A stretch of DNA of 64,000 nt from Paragorgia papillata (taxonomy: Eukaryota; Cnidaria; Anthozoa; Scleralcyonacea; Coralliidae): positions 6,301,001 to 6,365,000 of the forward strand of contig JAWNZC010000351.1 in assembly GCA_035771165.1 (NCBI GenBank), read 5' to 3'. The position numbers and the translations under genes are program-made. The first letter of the stretch is position 1; every line of letters begins with the position of its first letter. Shown one piece after another: positions 1-10,543 of this stretch. Below the pieces are notes generated by a model. That model worked only from the letters and a program-made list of their open reading frames with translations, ran no database searches and had not been told where the DNA came from.

Positions 1-710
1 CTCACGGACTCAACGAACGTTTTTCTTTTATTTAACATTTCTGAAGACGCTGTTTTTGTTTAGCAACGGCGTACATAAACAGTGTTTTCACTTTATTTCG
101 TTTTCACTTTCTCTATTTTATTTATTTTTTCTCTCTTTTATTTAACACTTCTGAAGATGCTGTTTTTGTTTAGCAAGGACAGTTTTTTCACTAGCTTAAT
201 TAATATATCTATTATTTTACTCTCGATCATCCTTTTTACACCCCCTCCTTTTTTGCTCATCGACGGTAGGAATATAGCAAATGTCTTTCGCATCTCATTA
301 ATTTATTATTGTTATTTTGCTTTGATTGGTATTAATTTGTTATTGTTATTTTTATCTGACTGGCTTATTTTCGGTCACATGATTATCCTTCTTATATAAG
401 CTCGTTGTTTGTTTACACTCTTTACGTTTCTCTCTGACGAAGGGCCTTCGCTCGAAACGTTAGACTCCTACGTTCTCTAGCTGTTTCGGCAGTATATCTA
501 ACCTTACTATATTTCGATTGTTGTTTCAACACTGCCTACGTAGCACGCTACTTTTATTTCACTATTTTGCTATTGTTATAGGTATAGTACCTATTTATTA
601 CTTATGAACTATTTATTTGTATTTATTTTTAATGATCGAGCGTTTGAAACACGAGCCTTTGGCTCGGGAGAATGGGCAACCACTCCCCACGTCCATCGAT
701 AATAAATAAA
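1..710. other. AT-rich repeat debris, no gene supported
   Basis: No coding gene is supported. The T-rich + strand ORF at 82-399 has the hydrophobic composition expected of T-rich DNA and no recognisable motif. The stretch around 430-470 (gacgaaggg...cgaaacgtta) resembles a motif common near the ends of retroelements in invertebrate genomes; that resemblance is from general knowledge. The segment leading into the (ATTGT)n tract may be the 3' end of a + strand retroelement whose tail is that pentamer. Confidence 0.4.
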
Positions 711-838
711 ATTGTATTGTATTGTATTGTATTGTATTGTATTGTATTGTATTGTATTGTGTATTGTATTGTATTGTATTGTATTGTATTGTATTGTATT
801 GTATTGTATTGTATTGTATTGTATTGTATTGTATTGTA
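711..838. repeat. (ATTGT)n pentanucleotide microsatellite
   Basis: About 25 near-perfect ATTGT units with one interrupted unit near 760, followed by a short (TTGTG) run at 850-868. It directly follows aataaataaa, so it could be the expanded tail of a + strand retroelement. Open frames through it on both strands are products of the period-5 repeat, not genes. Confidence 0.95.
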
Positions 839-1442
839 TCAGTATTGATTGTGTTGTGTTGTGTTGTGTATATACAAACTGTTTGTGCGGGCCCCCTGTA
901 ACGAAGTTCGAGACCAAATTTTGACAATGGTGGGCAAAAATCGAGCAGAAGCAAAATTTCAAAGAGCTGTCCTCATTAAAATTCTGGAGCAACAAGAAAC
1001 ATTTTGGTACCAAAACAAAGCGAATTCTTTCATGTTTAAATGAAACGAATTTCTTTCGAATTTTGTCAAATATTATAAATATGGTTGAATTGTTTGCTGT
1101 AACTAAACTCGTCATAATCAGCAACTGGCAATAGTGCTTGTGAAGAAACCAATATTACGTTACAAATATATACTCCTAGAGAGTGTCAAATGACAATGGT
1201 GAGAAAGTAAAAGACTTCAAATATCATCTACACAAATTTCACGATCCAAAGCCCACTTTTTCTAGTGAAAGTAACATAGGTCATACTTTTACGATTTTCA
1301 GGAAATTGAAAATTTAGGTGATTTTCAACAATAAACAGTTCTTTAGTTCCTGAAGCAACAAAAAATACCCACAGAAAGATAATTTCCTGCTTGTTATAAT
1401 AAGCTGATCAGTGTTCTTGTTGCTTCTGTATAACGTCAAATA

Positions 1443-1694
1443 CCCTTATCAAAGTAAAACTATGGAAATTTTATGGTACTTAATGGGCCATATGTGACCC
1501 ATAGATGTGAATCCTATGGGAAGGTACCGTAACGATGGTAATATGGGGCTACTATGGTGCACTTTTTTGCTAATTTTCAAGGTATGGAAAATACATGGGA
1601 TGGTGAGTCTATGTTACACACAATACGGAAAAGCTATGGGGATGATAAGCCCATTAAGTACCATAGAATTTCCATAGTTTTACTTTGATAAGGG
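1443..1694. mobile_element. 252-bp MITE with 46-bp terminal inverted repeats
   Basis: The left end (1443-1488, starting CCCTTATCAAAG) and right end (1649-1694, ending CTTTGATAAGGG) are inverted copies over 46 bases with one mismatch. There is no coding capacity. This is a non-autonomous DNA transposon by structure; the superfamily is not assigned because no clear target duplication is visible. Confidence 0.8.
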
Positions 1695-2420
1695 ATATGG
1701 GCTTGGCATTGATATGGGTTGAGTTAACAAGTCAGTCCCATAGGTTTTCCATACCAACCTGGTAAACAGCAACTTTATAATTTTTGAGAACTTAGAAATT
1801 GTGGGAGACTGACAGTTGTAAGTGATAGTACTAGTTTTTAACTTAAATTGCCATGTAAAACAGCTCCCCTGGCCCCCTATGGTGAATAACTACAATATGT
1901 AAAAGTGCATCAGTCATGAAAAAATTGAATAAAATTATAACAAATATATAAAGCAATATTAAAACATGTAAACAGTCTGTTATGCCAGTGAAATAAAAAA
2001 TGCAAACAACGTGTAGTACAGTCCACATCCGTTACGAAAATGTCACATAAAGTACCAATTTCTTAATATATCAACATGTCGGCGCCATAGACAGGGAACG
2101 AGCACCACACGCAAAGCGTCATGGGATATCTGTCACCTCCATCTTGGCGGAGTTGGCGAGTTTCTTTCCCGTGTTGTTGTTTTGATCGAAGAAAATAAAG
2201 ATATCTGCTTCATTTCTAGTCCGGGCTATCGACGTTTCCTGCCTACTCTGTTTCTAAAAATGACTTCACTCCTTGTGGGAATATTTGTCGTATCGTTTGT
2301 CAACGAGCAGCCAAGTACAGATAATCACTCGCCACTTTTTGGCCAAGTTTAGTGACCCGTAAAAGCAATAAACATAACATTCGGATTACTGAGCCGAAAC
2401 CAGTACGCTACGACAAAACA
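1695..2420. other. Intergenic, no gene recognised
   Basis: No convincing coding region. The part from about 2080 to 2240 is less AT-rich and includes a Kozak-poor stretch that might be a promoter or first exon, but nothing decides this. Confidence 0.3.
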
Positions 2421-2631
2421 AACCAGAGAAACATATTTTAGAATATCTCAGCAATGTCATAAAGAAATCTTACTTTTTGAAACGCAGTTTTCCAATCAAA
2501 ACAGCGGCAACGAAAATGTCTATAATTTGATCATCAATGTCAAGGAAGAAAACTAAACGCAATGCATTCTTGGCCGACCTTCGTACCTCCTCTTGCCCTC
2601 TGCACATACACTAAGGTCGAAGCCATGCAAT
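2421..2631. repeat. Left half of a tandemly duplicated host unit
   Basis: This segment recurs with few mismatches at about 7504-7711. In the second copy it runs straight into the sequence that here lies beyond the transposon's right end. Together with 7281-7503 it forms one unit of about 430 bp that the transposon split. Confidence 0.85.
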
Positions 2632-2710
2632 AGGCCGTATCACGAATTAGAGCATCATGGGATATATTTTGGTTTTGGAGGTATATTCAAAATTCAAAAT
2701 GGCGGCGGCG
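2632..2710 (+). repeat. Left terminal inverted repeat of the 4.65-kb transposon
   Basis: It matches the reverse complement of 7202-7280 exactly. The inner end contains ATGGCGGCGGCG, so the predicted start codon of the + strand gene (2698) lies inside the terminal repeat. Confidence 0.95.
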
Positions 2711-2835
2711 TGTAATAAAATATATCCCGGAGTTACCGCGGAGATTCTGTTCACATTACATTGCGATATTTTGCGAAACTTCTTGCGTCTGAGAAACGAA
2801 AAGGTTTCTGGTGTAAAAAAAGTAATAGTTGAAAG
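2698..2835 (+). CDS. SWIM zinc-finger protein of the transposon, exon 1
   Basis: Starts at the ATG inside the terminal repeat (MAAACNKIYPG...) and runs 46 codons to a GTAAGG donor, ending with two bases of a split codon. No domain is recognised in this exon. The next acceptor in phase is at 3030, giving the split codon AG/C (Ser). Confidence 0.6.
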
Positions 2836-3029
2836 GTAAGGTGATTGCTACCAAAACTTAATGTTGCGTTGAATGGACGTGTTTATGCTAATGAACCGTG
2901 AATGTAGAATATAAATATTAATGAGCAAAAATTAATTTCTTCCTTGATTTTATTGCGAAATCTTTGATACTATAAAAGGATCCTGACACTTCTTACCCGA
3001 GAGACACCATCACAGATAAATTTAGTCAG

Positions 3030-3404
3030 CAGAGAAGGAGATAACACTGTTCAAGTCAAGTCTTCATCAGCACCATTACCTGGCTTTATTCCTTCGTCGG
3101 GGTGGATTGCAGATCCAACTTACATACGAGCTAAGGGCTTCAGAGTGGTGCGAACTGTCGTCTATAACTACCTCGTAGATAGAGTAGCAATATCCACTGG
3201 ATGTCAGGGTGATTTTAGAGCTCTCAGCCAAGGACATAACTTGTATCGTTCGAAGCATGTGACTGTTGTAGAATGGCATAACGACATTCAATGTTACCGA
3301 GGCATGGTGAGACCAACGATGAAGAAAGACCGACTTTACCGTGTTTATATTTACTGCACTGGTTTACAAGAAATAAAAATGGCACATTGTGAATGCACAG
3401 CAGG
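3030..3404 (+). CDS. SWIM zinc-finger protein of the transposon, exon 2
   Basis: Follows a TTTAGTCAG acceptor and stays open for 124 codons to a GTAAGC donor. It ends with HCECTAG, the first Cys-x-Cys half of a SWIM zinc finger. SWIM domains (CxC...CxH) are DNA- or protein-binding modules found in MuDR-type transposases and in YqaJ-associated proteins of animal transposons. The stretch before it (WIADPTYIRAKGF, then VVEWHNDIQCYRGMVRP) resembles the region preceding SWIM in those proteins as I recall them. The second half of the finger is in exon 3. Confidence 0.65.
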
Positions 3405-3718
3405 GTAAGCTAAACAAATGTGGTAAAGCTAATATTTAAATAGTGTGATTATCATTATATTATGTTTTAAATTGTTGTTGCTGTGCAGTGCAAGGTGTCA
3501 TGTTCAGTTGTAAGTACTCAGAAAAAACTCTAAGAAATTATGTTTTCATGGGGCCTTTGTGAAAAACACCTCAGAAAATAGAATACATTTCATAACTGAA
3601 TAAAGTACTGGGAATATTGTCAAGATTTCTATGGTTGAGCAGTGCTTCAAACTGTTCTTCACAATACTACAGTATGTCTATGAAGGCTTCAGTAAAATTC
3701 AAGAAATTTGTTCCTTAG

Positions 3719-4076
3719 TCTTTCAGAGTCTTGTGTGCATGTTTCTGCCATTTTGCATGCCTTGGAGGACTTATTCAGCCAAGATAAGATGTCTGAGTCA
3801 GTCACGTCTGGTTGCTGTTCCTGGCTTTATCCACGACCGAGAAAAGTAAGTCCACTTCCCATGAGTGATCTCCATTTGGAAAAACATGTCTGGGCCCACA
3901 GCAAGTCAAGACAGTTTAAAAAGATGGAAACTTTTAATCCCTTCCCCCCAGAAGCAAGATCACAATATTTTCACCAACAATCCACTGTCAACATGGTTTC
4001 AGACATGGAGAATAGTGGTTACATTTCCACAACACTTATGATACTGAAAGAGAATACCAGACCGTACAAGAAATAG
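3719..4076 (+). CDS. SWIM zinc-finger protein of the transposon, exon 3
   Basis: With the acceptor CCTTAG at 3718 the phase fits exon 2 and the joined motif becomes C-E-C-T-A-G-L-S-E-S-C-V-H, the usual SWIM spacing C-x-C-x7-C-x-H, followed by VSAILHALEDLF as in other SWIM domains. The frame continues through CCSWLYPRPRKV to a stop at 4074-4076. An AATAAA lies near 4170. The whole protein would be about 290 residues and ends roughly 100 residues after the SWIM, with no room for a YqaJ nuclease. It is either a truncated member or an accessory binding protein. Confidence 0.6.
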
Positions 4077-4242
4077 TTCTTTAAATATTTGTAAAATCTG
4101 TAGGCACCACTCATGTAGTGTTCATATATTTGTCAGTACTGATTTACATATGATTTACAATAATTGAAAATAAAGCATGCAATACTGTCATATATTTTGT
4201 AATATATTTATATTAAAATTTCAACATTAATTACACTGGAAC

Positions 4243-4753
4243 TTATAAAGTGGTTGTAACATAAACACAATAAGACATTGTCCCTGTTGTTGGTGTTTTG
4301 GGAGGATTTTTACCTTGGTATATCATAGTTTGGGGCAAGTCATTATAGAAATACCAACCAGAATTTGACACACATGGTTTGTCAAGATACACAGCTGAAG
4401 TGAAATGCCCTGGGACCCAAAATGTACATGCCATAAGATTATATGTACATGAAGAATATAATGTAATTTGTTGAGGTAAATCTGAAATGTGAGCAATTAC
4501 TTTCTGTGTTACAAGATGACTCAGGTAAATAAGTAGAATGGGTGGAGGCTGGTTTACAAATAATCTAGGTTGATAAATTCTTTCACCTGGACACATTCCT
4601 TCTGGGGCTACTTCCCTAAACACCAAGTCATCTAATGTGCTACTTTCTGTTGGCAATAATACTGAGCAACTATTTGAGTGGCCTTGGAACATCCCTGAAA
4701 GCATGCTGTAGAAAGTTGTTCCATTGTTGGTATCTTCACAGCTCTTGTGGGAT
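4243..4753 (-). CDS. THAP-DDE transposase with USP-like C-terminus, exon 2
   Basis: Follows a TTTTAG acceptor and joins exon 1 in phase (IMI-R-SHKSCEDTNNG). It supplies the rest of a peptidase C19-like domain: PPILLIYLSHL, which resembles the PPxLxxxLxRF strand of ubiquitin-specific proteases, and the His box, YNLMACTFWVPGHFTSAVYL, then WYFYNDL. With the Cys box in exon 1 this is the order Cys box, zinc finger, His box of deubiquitinases. Activity is not shown; the domain might bind rather than cleave ubiquitin or a related modifier. The stop at 4243 lies 166 bases from the stop of the convergent SWIM gene. The assignment rests on motifs, not a search. Confidence 0.65.
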
Positions 4754-4899
4754 CTAAAATATAAAAAATTACAAATATTTGGATAAGAAGGCTAACTAGT
4801 ATCCTAATAATTATCCTCCAGGAGTCTTACACTATTGTATCGAGATATGATCACAGTGCAGGAAAATGTTTGCTAAGCCACTCTGTTGACATTAATTAC

Positions 4900-6964
4900 C
4901 TGATCATTATACTATTTGTAGTGTGCTGGATCTCTGATTTAGGGCAGTTAGGGTTATTACAGGTTGACTTCTGTGTGGTTTGCATTAGATCTCCCAACTT
5001 GCTGACAAAGTACTCCTCCTCATCACCATATAAATCAACATGGCCATGGTAATCATCTGGAATCCACTGGGACACCCAAGCAAGCTTCACCTCTCCCCAC
5101 TCTCTTTGTTTAAAATAATCAAAGGCATGTGTCAGAGCAATGGCAAAAGAAGAACCCATGGTTCGAAATCTGTCTAACACCAAAGGCCGCATGAGGAATA
5201 AGTAAAAGAATATGTTAAGCATATTATCAATGGTACATGTATTTGAAAAAGTTACATGACCATCTTTAGAAACTCCACCCCACGGTAAACAGTTAGTTAA
5301 AATAACTGGTCTAGCAGTGGGTCCCAAATTCTCACCAACACCATCAGACTGCTTTATTTTAGAAACTGCAGGTGTAGACACCATTAAAGGTTGACGAGGT
5401 GTTTGTGGTGTGGAACCATTTGAACAAGATTTGGTTGAAACAGAAGGCTTGACTGAAACAGAAGGGTTTCTTGAAGCAGAAGGCTTGTTTAGAACTATAT
5501 TAGTAAGCATGTTTCTTGTAGGAATAACCTTGTTGTACTCTGCAGTGACAGATGGTGGAAGCTCAACTAATGGGCCATTGAAATTTGAAAGGTAAGCACA
5601 TATCTGAAAAATCATGCTTAGTGATCTGCTGCATTTGAGGGGGAAAACTGAGTTAAGGATCCTGTAATGTTTCATTCTACCAATAGCACGTTCAACATGA
5701 ATTCGCAATGAAGCAATCTGCCTGCTTGCTACAATCTCTTGTTTCGACAGCTGTGCCTTGCCATTTTTGAATGGTGGCATGTTAAGGGTGGCCTTTTTTT
5801 CATCTAACAAATCTTCGATAGTGAAGCCTCGATCAGCCGTTATATGATCCCCTTCCTCGATATAATTCAACACCCCAGACTGGACAACAAGTTCCTTATC
5901 TGATATGGAGCCAGTGTACAGTTCTGAAGCAAACATGACACCACCAAATGGAGCCACTACAATCAGACCTTTGGCTGTAGAATGGCGTTTGTAGCTGGAC
6001 CATGTTGTGCTTTGGCAACCAAGGTCACTGACGATGGCCTCTGAATAAAAATTTCTGTGGCATCAAATATCGCTCGTGTATAGGGGTACTTCTCTTGAAA
6101 AGCTGTAGGCATGAGCTTTTTGTTAGCTTCTCGGGAAATCCACCAGTTTGTGTTTACAGCAAGGCGATTGTACAACACAGCAGTCCATGTGTTGATAAGC
6201 TGTGAAACTAATGACTGGCAGATTCCAAATCGAAAAGCTAAATCTTCCTCTAGTAAGGCCAAACGCAGCCTCATAAGGGTAAGCAGTAGCTCATCATGTG
6301 GGTAAAGCTTTCGTGGAGGACCTCTTTTGTTCCCGTCTGGAAATGTCCTAGGTCTTCCCCAGTACTGTAAATTATTGATTGGCACACCTAAGTTATCGCA
6401 TAAAATATGAAACGTCGTAGTATTCGGTAGTCCAGTATAGAGGCGGATAAGTTTGTCATTTCCATAGATGTGTTCTAACCTCATCGGTTGTATTTGAATA
6501 GGCAAGTATTCATCATCATCATCACTTTCAGCGTACATATTTTCATCCAAGTTGGTGACTTTATCACCTAATGTTTCATAATCACCGTCCATTTGTTCTT
6601 CAGGGTCATCATTTTGATTCATACTAGATGTACTTTCATCCCCAATGACCTCGTCCTCAAGGCTATCAATATCATTTATACCATTATCACTGGAAATCCT
6701 AGTTACTAGTTTACGAGGCTGCTTTGGTTCTGGCACGAGTGATGGACTTCTAACATATGGCACATCAGTCCTGGACGACTTTTTGCCATTCCTGAAGTGA
6801 GCGCTGCAAACCCTTGTGCTCTGATTAACTTGCAAAGTTTCGCGCCTAATAGATCGAAGCCATTTCCTTTGTAGTTGTTTATTTGCGGGAAACCGATGAT
6901 AAGAAACATTTTTATCACGGGTACTTTTATTAGTACAACCAGGAGCACAGCAAACGTTCACCAT
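4900..6964 (-). CDS. THAP-DDE transposase with USP-like C-terminus, exon 1 (one frameshift)
   Basis: The start is the ATG at 6964. A C2CH THAP zinc finger (residues about 1-85: MVNVCCAPGC, then VCSAHF) binds DNA. An acidic linker and a helical region follow, then the DDE catalytic core: Asp in FDATEIFIQRPS (near residue 301), Asp in HITADRGF and Glu in RIHVERAIGRMK. The frame breaks between about 6014 and 6022, where one base appears lost; conserved sequence (SSYKRH, then GLIVVAPFGG) resumes in the other frame. After a Ser/Pro-rich linker comes the Cys box of a ubiquitin-specific protease-like domain (VTFSNTCTIDNML) and a putative zinc knuckle (CNNPNCP). The exon ends at a GTAATT donor at 4899, two bases into an Arg codon. 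DDE plus THAP indicates cut-and-paste transposition. Confidence 0.8.
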
Positions 6965-7201
6965 GTGAACTGGATGAGATCAATGAACTAGCATAAAATA
7001 AATTCACATGGCGATTGAGCGATTCTTCAAGTTCTGAAGTTCGCCACTACGGCACTAGCCACGATGTTTAGAGTACATAATTTATAGATACAATAGATAA
7101 AAATATTTATAGTTACTAACCTGTTTAAACGGGCTGCTTTCACGGTCTCTTGAGAACTACAACTTGGAAACACACGCGAGTAGAAAGCACTGTTCATAGC
7201 G

Positions 7202-7280
7202 CGCCGCCGCCATTTTGAATTTTGAATATACCTCCAAAACCAAAATATATCCCATGATGCTCTAATTCGTGATACGGCCT
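7202..7280 (-). repeat. Right terminal inverted repeat of the 4.65-kb transposon
   Basis: Exact inverted copy of the left end. On the minus strand its ATGGCGGCGGCG opens only a short frame that stops after about 19 codons. A GTTAGT donor near 7120 and a CAG acceptor just before the transposase ATG suggest a spliced 5' leader for the minus-strand gene. Confidence 0.9.
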
Positions 7281-7281
7281 A

Positions 7282-7931
7282 TTGGATTAAAGCACTAAGG
7301 AGTATGATTAACGTGAATGTAAAAACTGACCTTGAATGGCATCACTATTTTTTCAATAGACGTGTAAAGTTAACAGGATTGAATTGCGGTTGTTTTAATG
7401 TCGTTAACAGGCTTGAGGTATTTCTGGCATAATAGTTAGGGCACTTCACCTTGGCCGCATGTGAGAACAATTGGCCGTTCGTTTCCGTTCCGAGGAACTT
7501 GAAACCAGAGAAACATATTTTAGAATATCTTAGCAATGTCATAGAGAAATCTTACCTTTTGAAACGCAGTTTTTCAATCAAAATAGCGGCAACGAAAATG
7601 TCTATAATTTGATCATCAATGTCAAGGAAGAAAACTAAACGCAATGCATTCTTGGCCGACCTTCGTACGTCCTCTGCCCTCTGCACATACACTAAGGTCG
7701 AAGCCATGCAATTGGATTAAAGCACTAAGGAGTATGATTAACGTGAATGTAAATACTGACCTTGAAGGGCATCACTATTTTTGCAATAGACGTGCAAAGC
7801 TAACAGGATTGAATTGCGGTTGTTTTAATGTCGTTAACAGGCTTGAGGTATTTCTGGCATAATAGTTAGGGCACTTCACCTTGGCCGCATGTGAGAACAA
7901 TTGGCCGTTCATTTCCGTTCCGAGGAACTTG
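7282..7931. repeat. Remainder of host tandem duplication including an empty transposon site
   Basis: 7282-7503 is the right half of the split unit; 7504-7931 is a complete second unit containing both halves joined at gcaattgg (7708-7715). Both right halves include caccttggccgcatgtgagaa, which also occurs in the tRNA-derived SINE at 11.3 kb, so part of this unit is itself repeat-derived. Confidence 0.85.
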
Positions 7932-7945
7932 ATGGTCCTAGTGAG

Positions 7946-8828
7946 AGCTATCATTTCCTTCAAATTATGAAGTTTAACCAACTATTAAAACCACCATCTG
8001 ATTGGACAACCTTTTAAAACGAAACATCACCCGCATACCACCCCCCGGTAATCACGCCCCCCGGAAACCCTAAACCTAATCACAACCCTCCGGAAAAATG
8101 AACACCACCCGCCGCAGAATCTTTATTAGGACTCAAGACACCATTTCCAGTCCAAGAGCAACGAGTGAAAAATCAGTCCTCTGGTTCTGCCCTGCTGGGC
8201 TGGAGATTGATTTCATGTCAAGTTCCCCCGCGTAGTGCAATTCAGTATTTCAATCCAGGCGCGCAACTAGGGGGGGGGGGGGGGGGTTGCAACCCCTGCC
8301 TTTTTTAACCCCTGCCCTTTTTGTGAGACGTCTAATACTAGGTTAGACATTAGAGAAACAGATAATTAATCGTCTGTTGTAGTACGCAATACAATTCTCC
8401 GCAAATCTGGCGAGACTCAGAAGCTTCTAGCGTGGGCCCGGGCGTCAGCTAGGCTGAATATAATTATGATAAATTTTAAATGAGAGACCAAAATAAAAAT
8501 TTCTCCAACCAAAAATACGAGAAAAGCGTCCTCAAAATGCAGGAAATGCCGTTTCAGAGACCTAAAATTCTAACGTTTTCCGGGGGGGGGGGCAATTTTC
8601 CGGACCCCCTAGAATCTCGGCTTTCCACGCCACTGGCGTCCAGTCCCAAATTGTTTAGAATACTAGTTGCACCCCTGCAATCTGATTGGACAATTTATTC
8701 ATGAATTATTTCAATAATTGTCAGAATAATTTGAAGAAGTCACTGCTTGCTGTCACTGTCAGTGGTAAATTTCAATAAAATCTTCACCAACTCCAATCTG
8801 CACGCATGTATAATACATGCATTACCTT
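7946..8828. other. No gene; C-rich and G-homopolymer stretches
   Basis: Contains cccggaaaccctaaacctaat-type C-rich DNA (8030-8100), a G run at about 8271-8286 and a shorter one near 8581-8590. These could be small repeat remnants. Nothing coding is supported. Confidence 0.4.
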
Positions 8829-9558
8829 TGCATTACCAGAAATTAATGACAAAATGGCCACCGCTTGAAAGCCAATTTACATATATAATATATTCCTTAG
8901 AAGATGGCGTCCCATTTTCGACAATAAATATATATTGGCGAATATATTAAAGTGAGAATTCTGCTTATCGAGTAGCTTGCCAACTATTTGCCGACCTCCT
9001 GATCTAAACAACAACTATTATCCAATCATTCAGTCACCTATTTATTTGCATCAAGTATATCTACGATCCGCCAAATTGTGTTGAAATAGTAAACAAATAC
9101 AAGCAGGTTATCCACCACTGGTTGCGGTAGGATTTTGTTTGATACTTTCAAAATCGTCCTTGGTCAAATGCTCGAGTTGATAGAGGAACCTTTATCTTGC
9201 ATGTAAGAGATTACATATTGACCAAATTGGCCCAACTTGTTATGACAACAAGAAAATATGCATTTTGAACTCACCATGATTGACGGAGGCTCAAACACTG
9301 ACGAACGATAGCTCGAGAGATATAGTCATTTGGCGGATCGTTGGTGTACCTGATTTAAACATATAAGGAAGTAAATAATTTGAAAGTCGCTGTTGCTTAA
9401 ATAGCGAGGTCGGCAAATAGTAGGCGAGATACTCAATTAGCAGAATTTTCATTTCAATATTTCCCCTCAATATATTTACTGTTCAAAATTGGATGCCATT
9501 TTATAAAGGCTATATGTAAATTAACGGCGGCCATTATGTCATCAATTTCTGGTAATGT
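8829..9558. mobile_element. Foldback element with arms of about 160-170 bp
   Basis: 8829-8998 and 9402-9558 are inverted copies with small differences (cattaccagaaatt... / ...aatttctggtaatg; ggtcggcaaatag). An inner inverted pair, gatccgccaaat (near 9066) and tttggcggatc (near 9329), nests inside. No ORF of note. Confidence 0.75.
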
Positions 9559-9681
9559 GACTAACTAGTTGCCATTTTTAAAACTCGTCTAGCAATTGGT
9601 AGAGTCTTGTTGTGCAATTCCCAAAATGCTCGGGAAAAAGAGCTCTTTTTAAATATTCATGCATGCATGTGAATGTTGCAA

Positions 9682-9856
9682 CTCTCTCCTCTGCAGAGGT
9701 TCTTTCGGAGATCGTCGAAGATGTGTGGGATCGTCGGAGATGTGTCGGAATCGCCAGCTTTCGCCCGCACTACTTATGTCCAGCAGGCGATTCCGACACA
9801 TCTCCGATGATCCCCGAAATTTCCGATCTCCGAAAGAACCTCCGCGGAGGAGAGAG
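9682..9856. repeat. Hairpin element, about 70-bp arms
   Basis: Left arm 9682-9754 (ctctcctctgcagagg...) pairs with right arm 9786-9856 (...cctccgcggaggagag). The centre is a 31-base loop. Apparent ORFs on both strands here are products of the palindrome. Confidence 0.8.
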
Positions 9857-10149
9857 CAATATACCAACCAAACTGGCGCAAGTAAAGACGATGCTACTTC
9901 ATATTCATAGCATACGTACATTTATTCGTTTACAAAAAATTGTTAAATATTAAAATTGGTTTCGATTATTACAGTGTTTAGATTAAATGTCATGACCTGT
10001 GACATTTATAAACCAAGCGGCTATTTCAAAAGACCATATCGGCTTAACAAACAAAAATCAAATTTAAAAATCAAGTTTATTGTAGTAATTATTCAAGGTC
10101 GTGTAGACTGCGGCAAAAATTTTCCGCTACTTATAGCTGAAATGTCAAA

Positions 10150-10448
10150 TCAACGTTTGTTATTTGCTTTTCCTTCTACCGGTTTAACGTCTGGGTCGAG
10201 AGAGCCACAGCGCTGGTTTCCTAAGCAGACAGGCGACGATGCAGCACAGCAGTACGCTTGACTTGTTCCTGGGAAGCAACACACTGGATACTGCACAAAG
10301 CAACAAGAGTTGGTTTCACCACAACACACTGGATATGCCTTTGGACAACAACTATTACTTGAAGGGCAGCAATTTGCTCCAGACAGAGGGCAGCACCAGT
10401 AAGCTTGGTTAGGTGGTGGAAAGAAATTGCTGTTGCGTCTTTGCATAC
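10150..10448 (-). CDS. Lysozyme-like/granulin secreted protein, exon 2 (C-terminal Cys-rich repeats)
   Basis: Follows a TTTCTGTTTAG acceptor at 10449 and is in phase with exon 1 (split Gly codon G/GT). It encodes 98 residues then stop: repeated paired cysteines (YWCCPLSGANCCPSSNSCCP, then VCCGETNSCC, VCCFPG, YCCAASSPVC), typical of granulin/epithelin modules, which fold as stacked beta-hairpins held by disulfides. The last 20 residues are charged and Cys-free. Granulin-like tails occur on secreted and lysosomal proteins, for example plant cysteine proteases. Spacing is irregular compared with a canonical 12-Cys granulin. Confidence 0.8.
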
Positions 10449-10543
10449 CTAAACAGAAATAGATGGAAAAAATAACAATATTCAGTAAAATACCGCGAGT
10501 ATTTAACTCTAGTGCCTTTTACGCAATCTGATTGGCTCCTTAA

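Larger units (their letters stand above)
2630..7282. mobile_element. ISL2EU-like DNA transposon with THAP-DDE transposase and SWIM protein
   Basis: The element proper is 2632-7280, with AT on both sides. Its ends are identical inverted repeats of about 80 bases (AGGCCGTATCACG... at the left, reverse complement at the right). The neighbouring empty copy (junction near 7710-7712) reads gca-at-tgg, so AT is the target duplication. It encodes two convergent genes: a SWIM zinc-finger protein (+) and a THAP-DDE protein with a ubiquitin-protease-like C-terminus (-). THAP plus DDE transposase, an AT target duplication and a second accessory protein fit the ISL2EU/IS4EU group as I know it. That group usually encodes a YqaJ nuclease, and no YqaJ domain is visible here. 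Identical ends imply recent activity, but the transposase reading frame has one frameshift. Confidence 0.85.

Noticed and set aside
82..399. 105-codon hydrophobic ORF
   Set aside because: T-rich low-complexity sequence with no motif or splice context.
3489..3509. Micro-exon TGCAAGGTGTCATGTTCAGTT with AG/GT borders, giving CHV
   Set aside because: It would fit the phase of exon 2 but leads the next exon into a wrong frame; the CCTTAG acceptor at 3718 gives correct SWIM spacing without it.
9612..9953. Overlapping ORFs on both strands
   Set aside because: They lie over a hairpin, so the two strands give mirror products.
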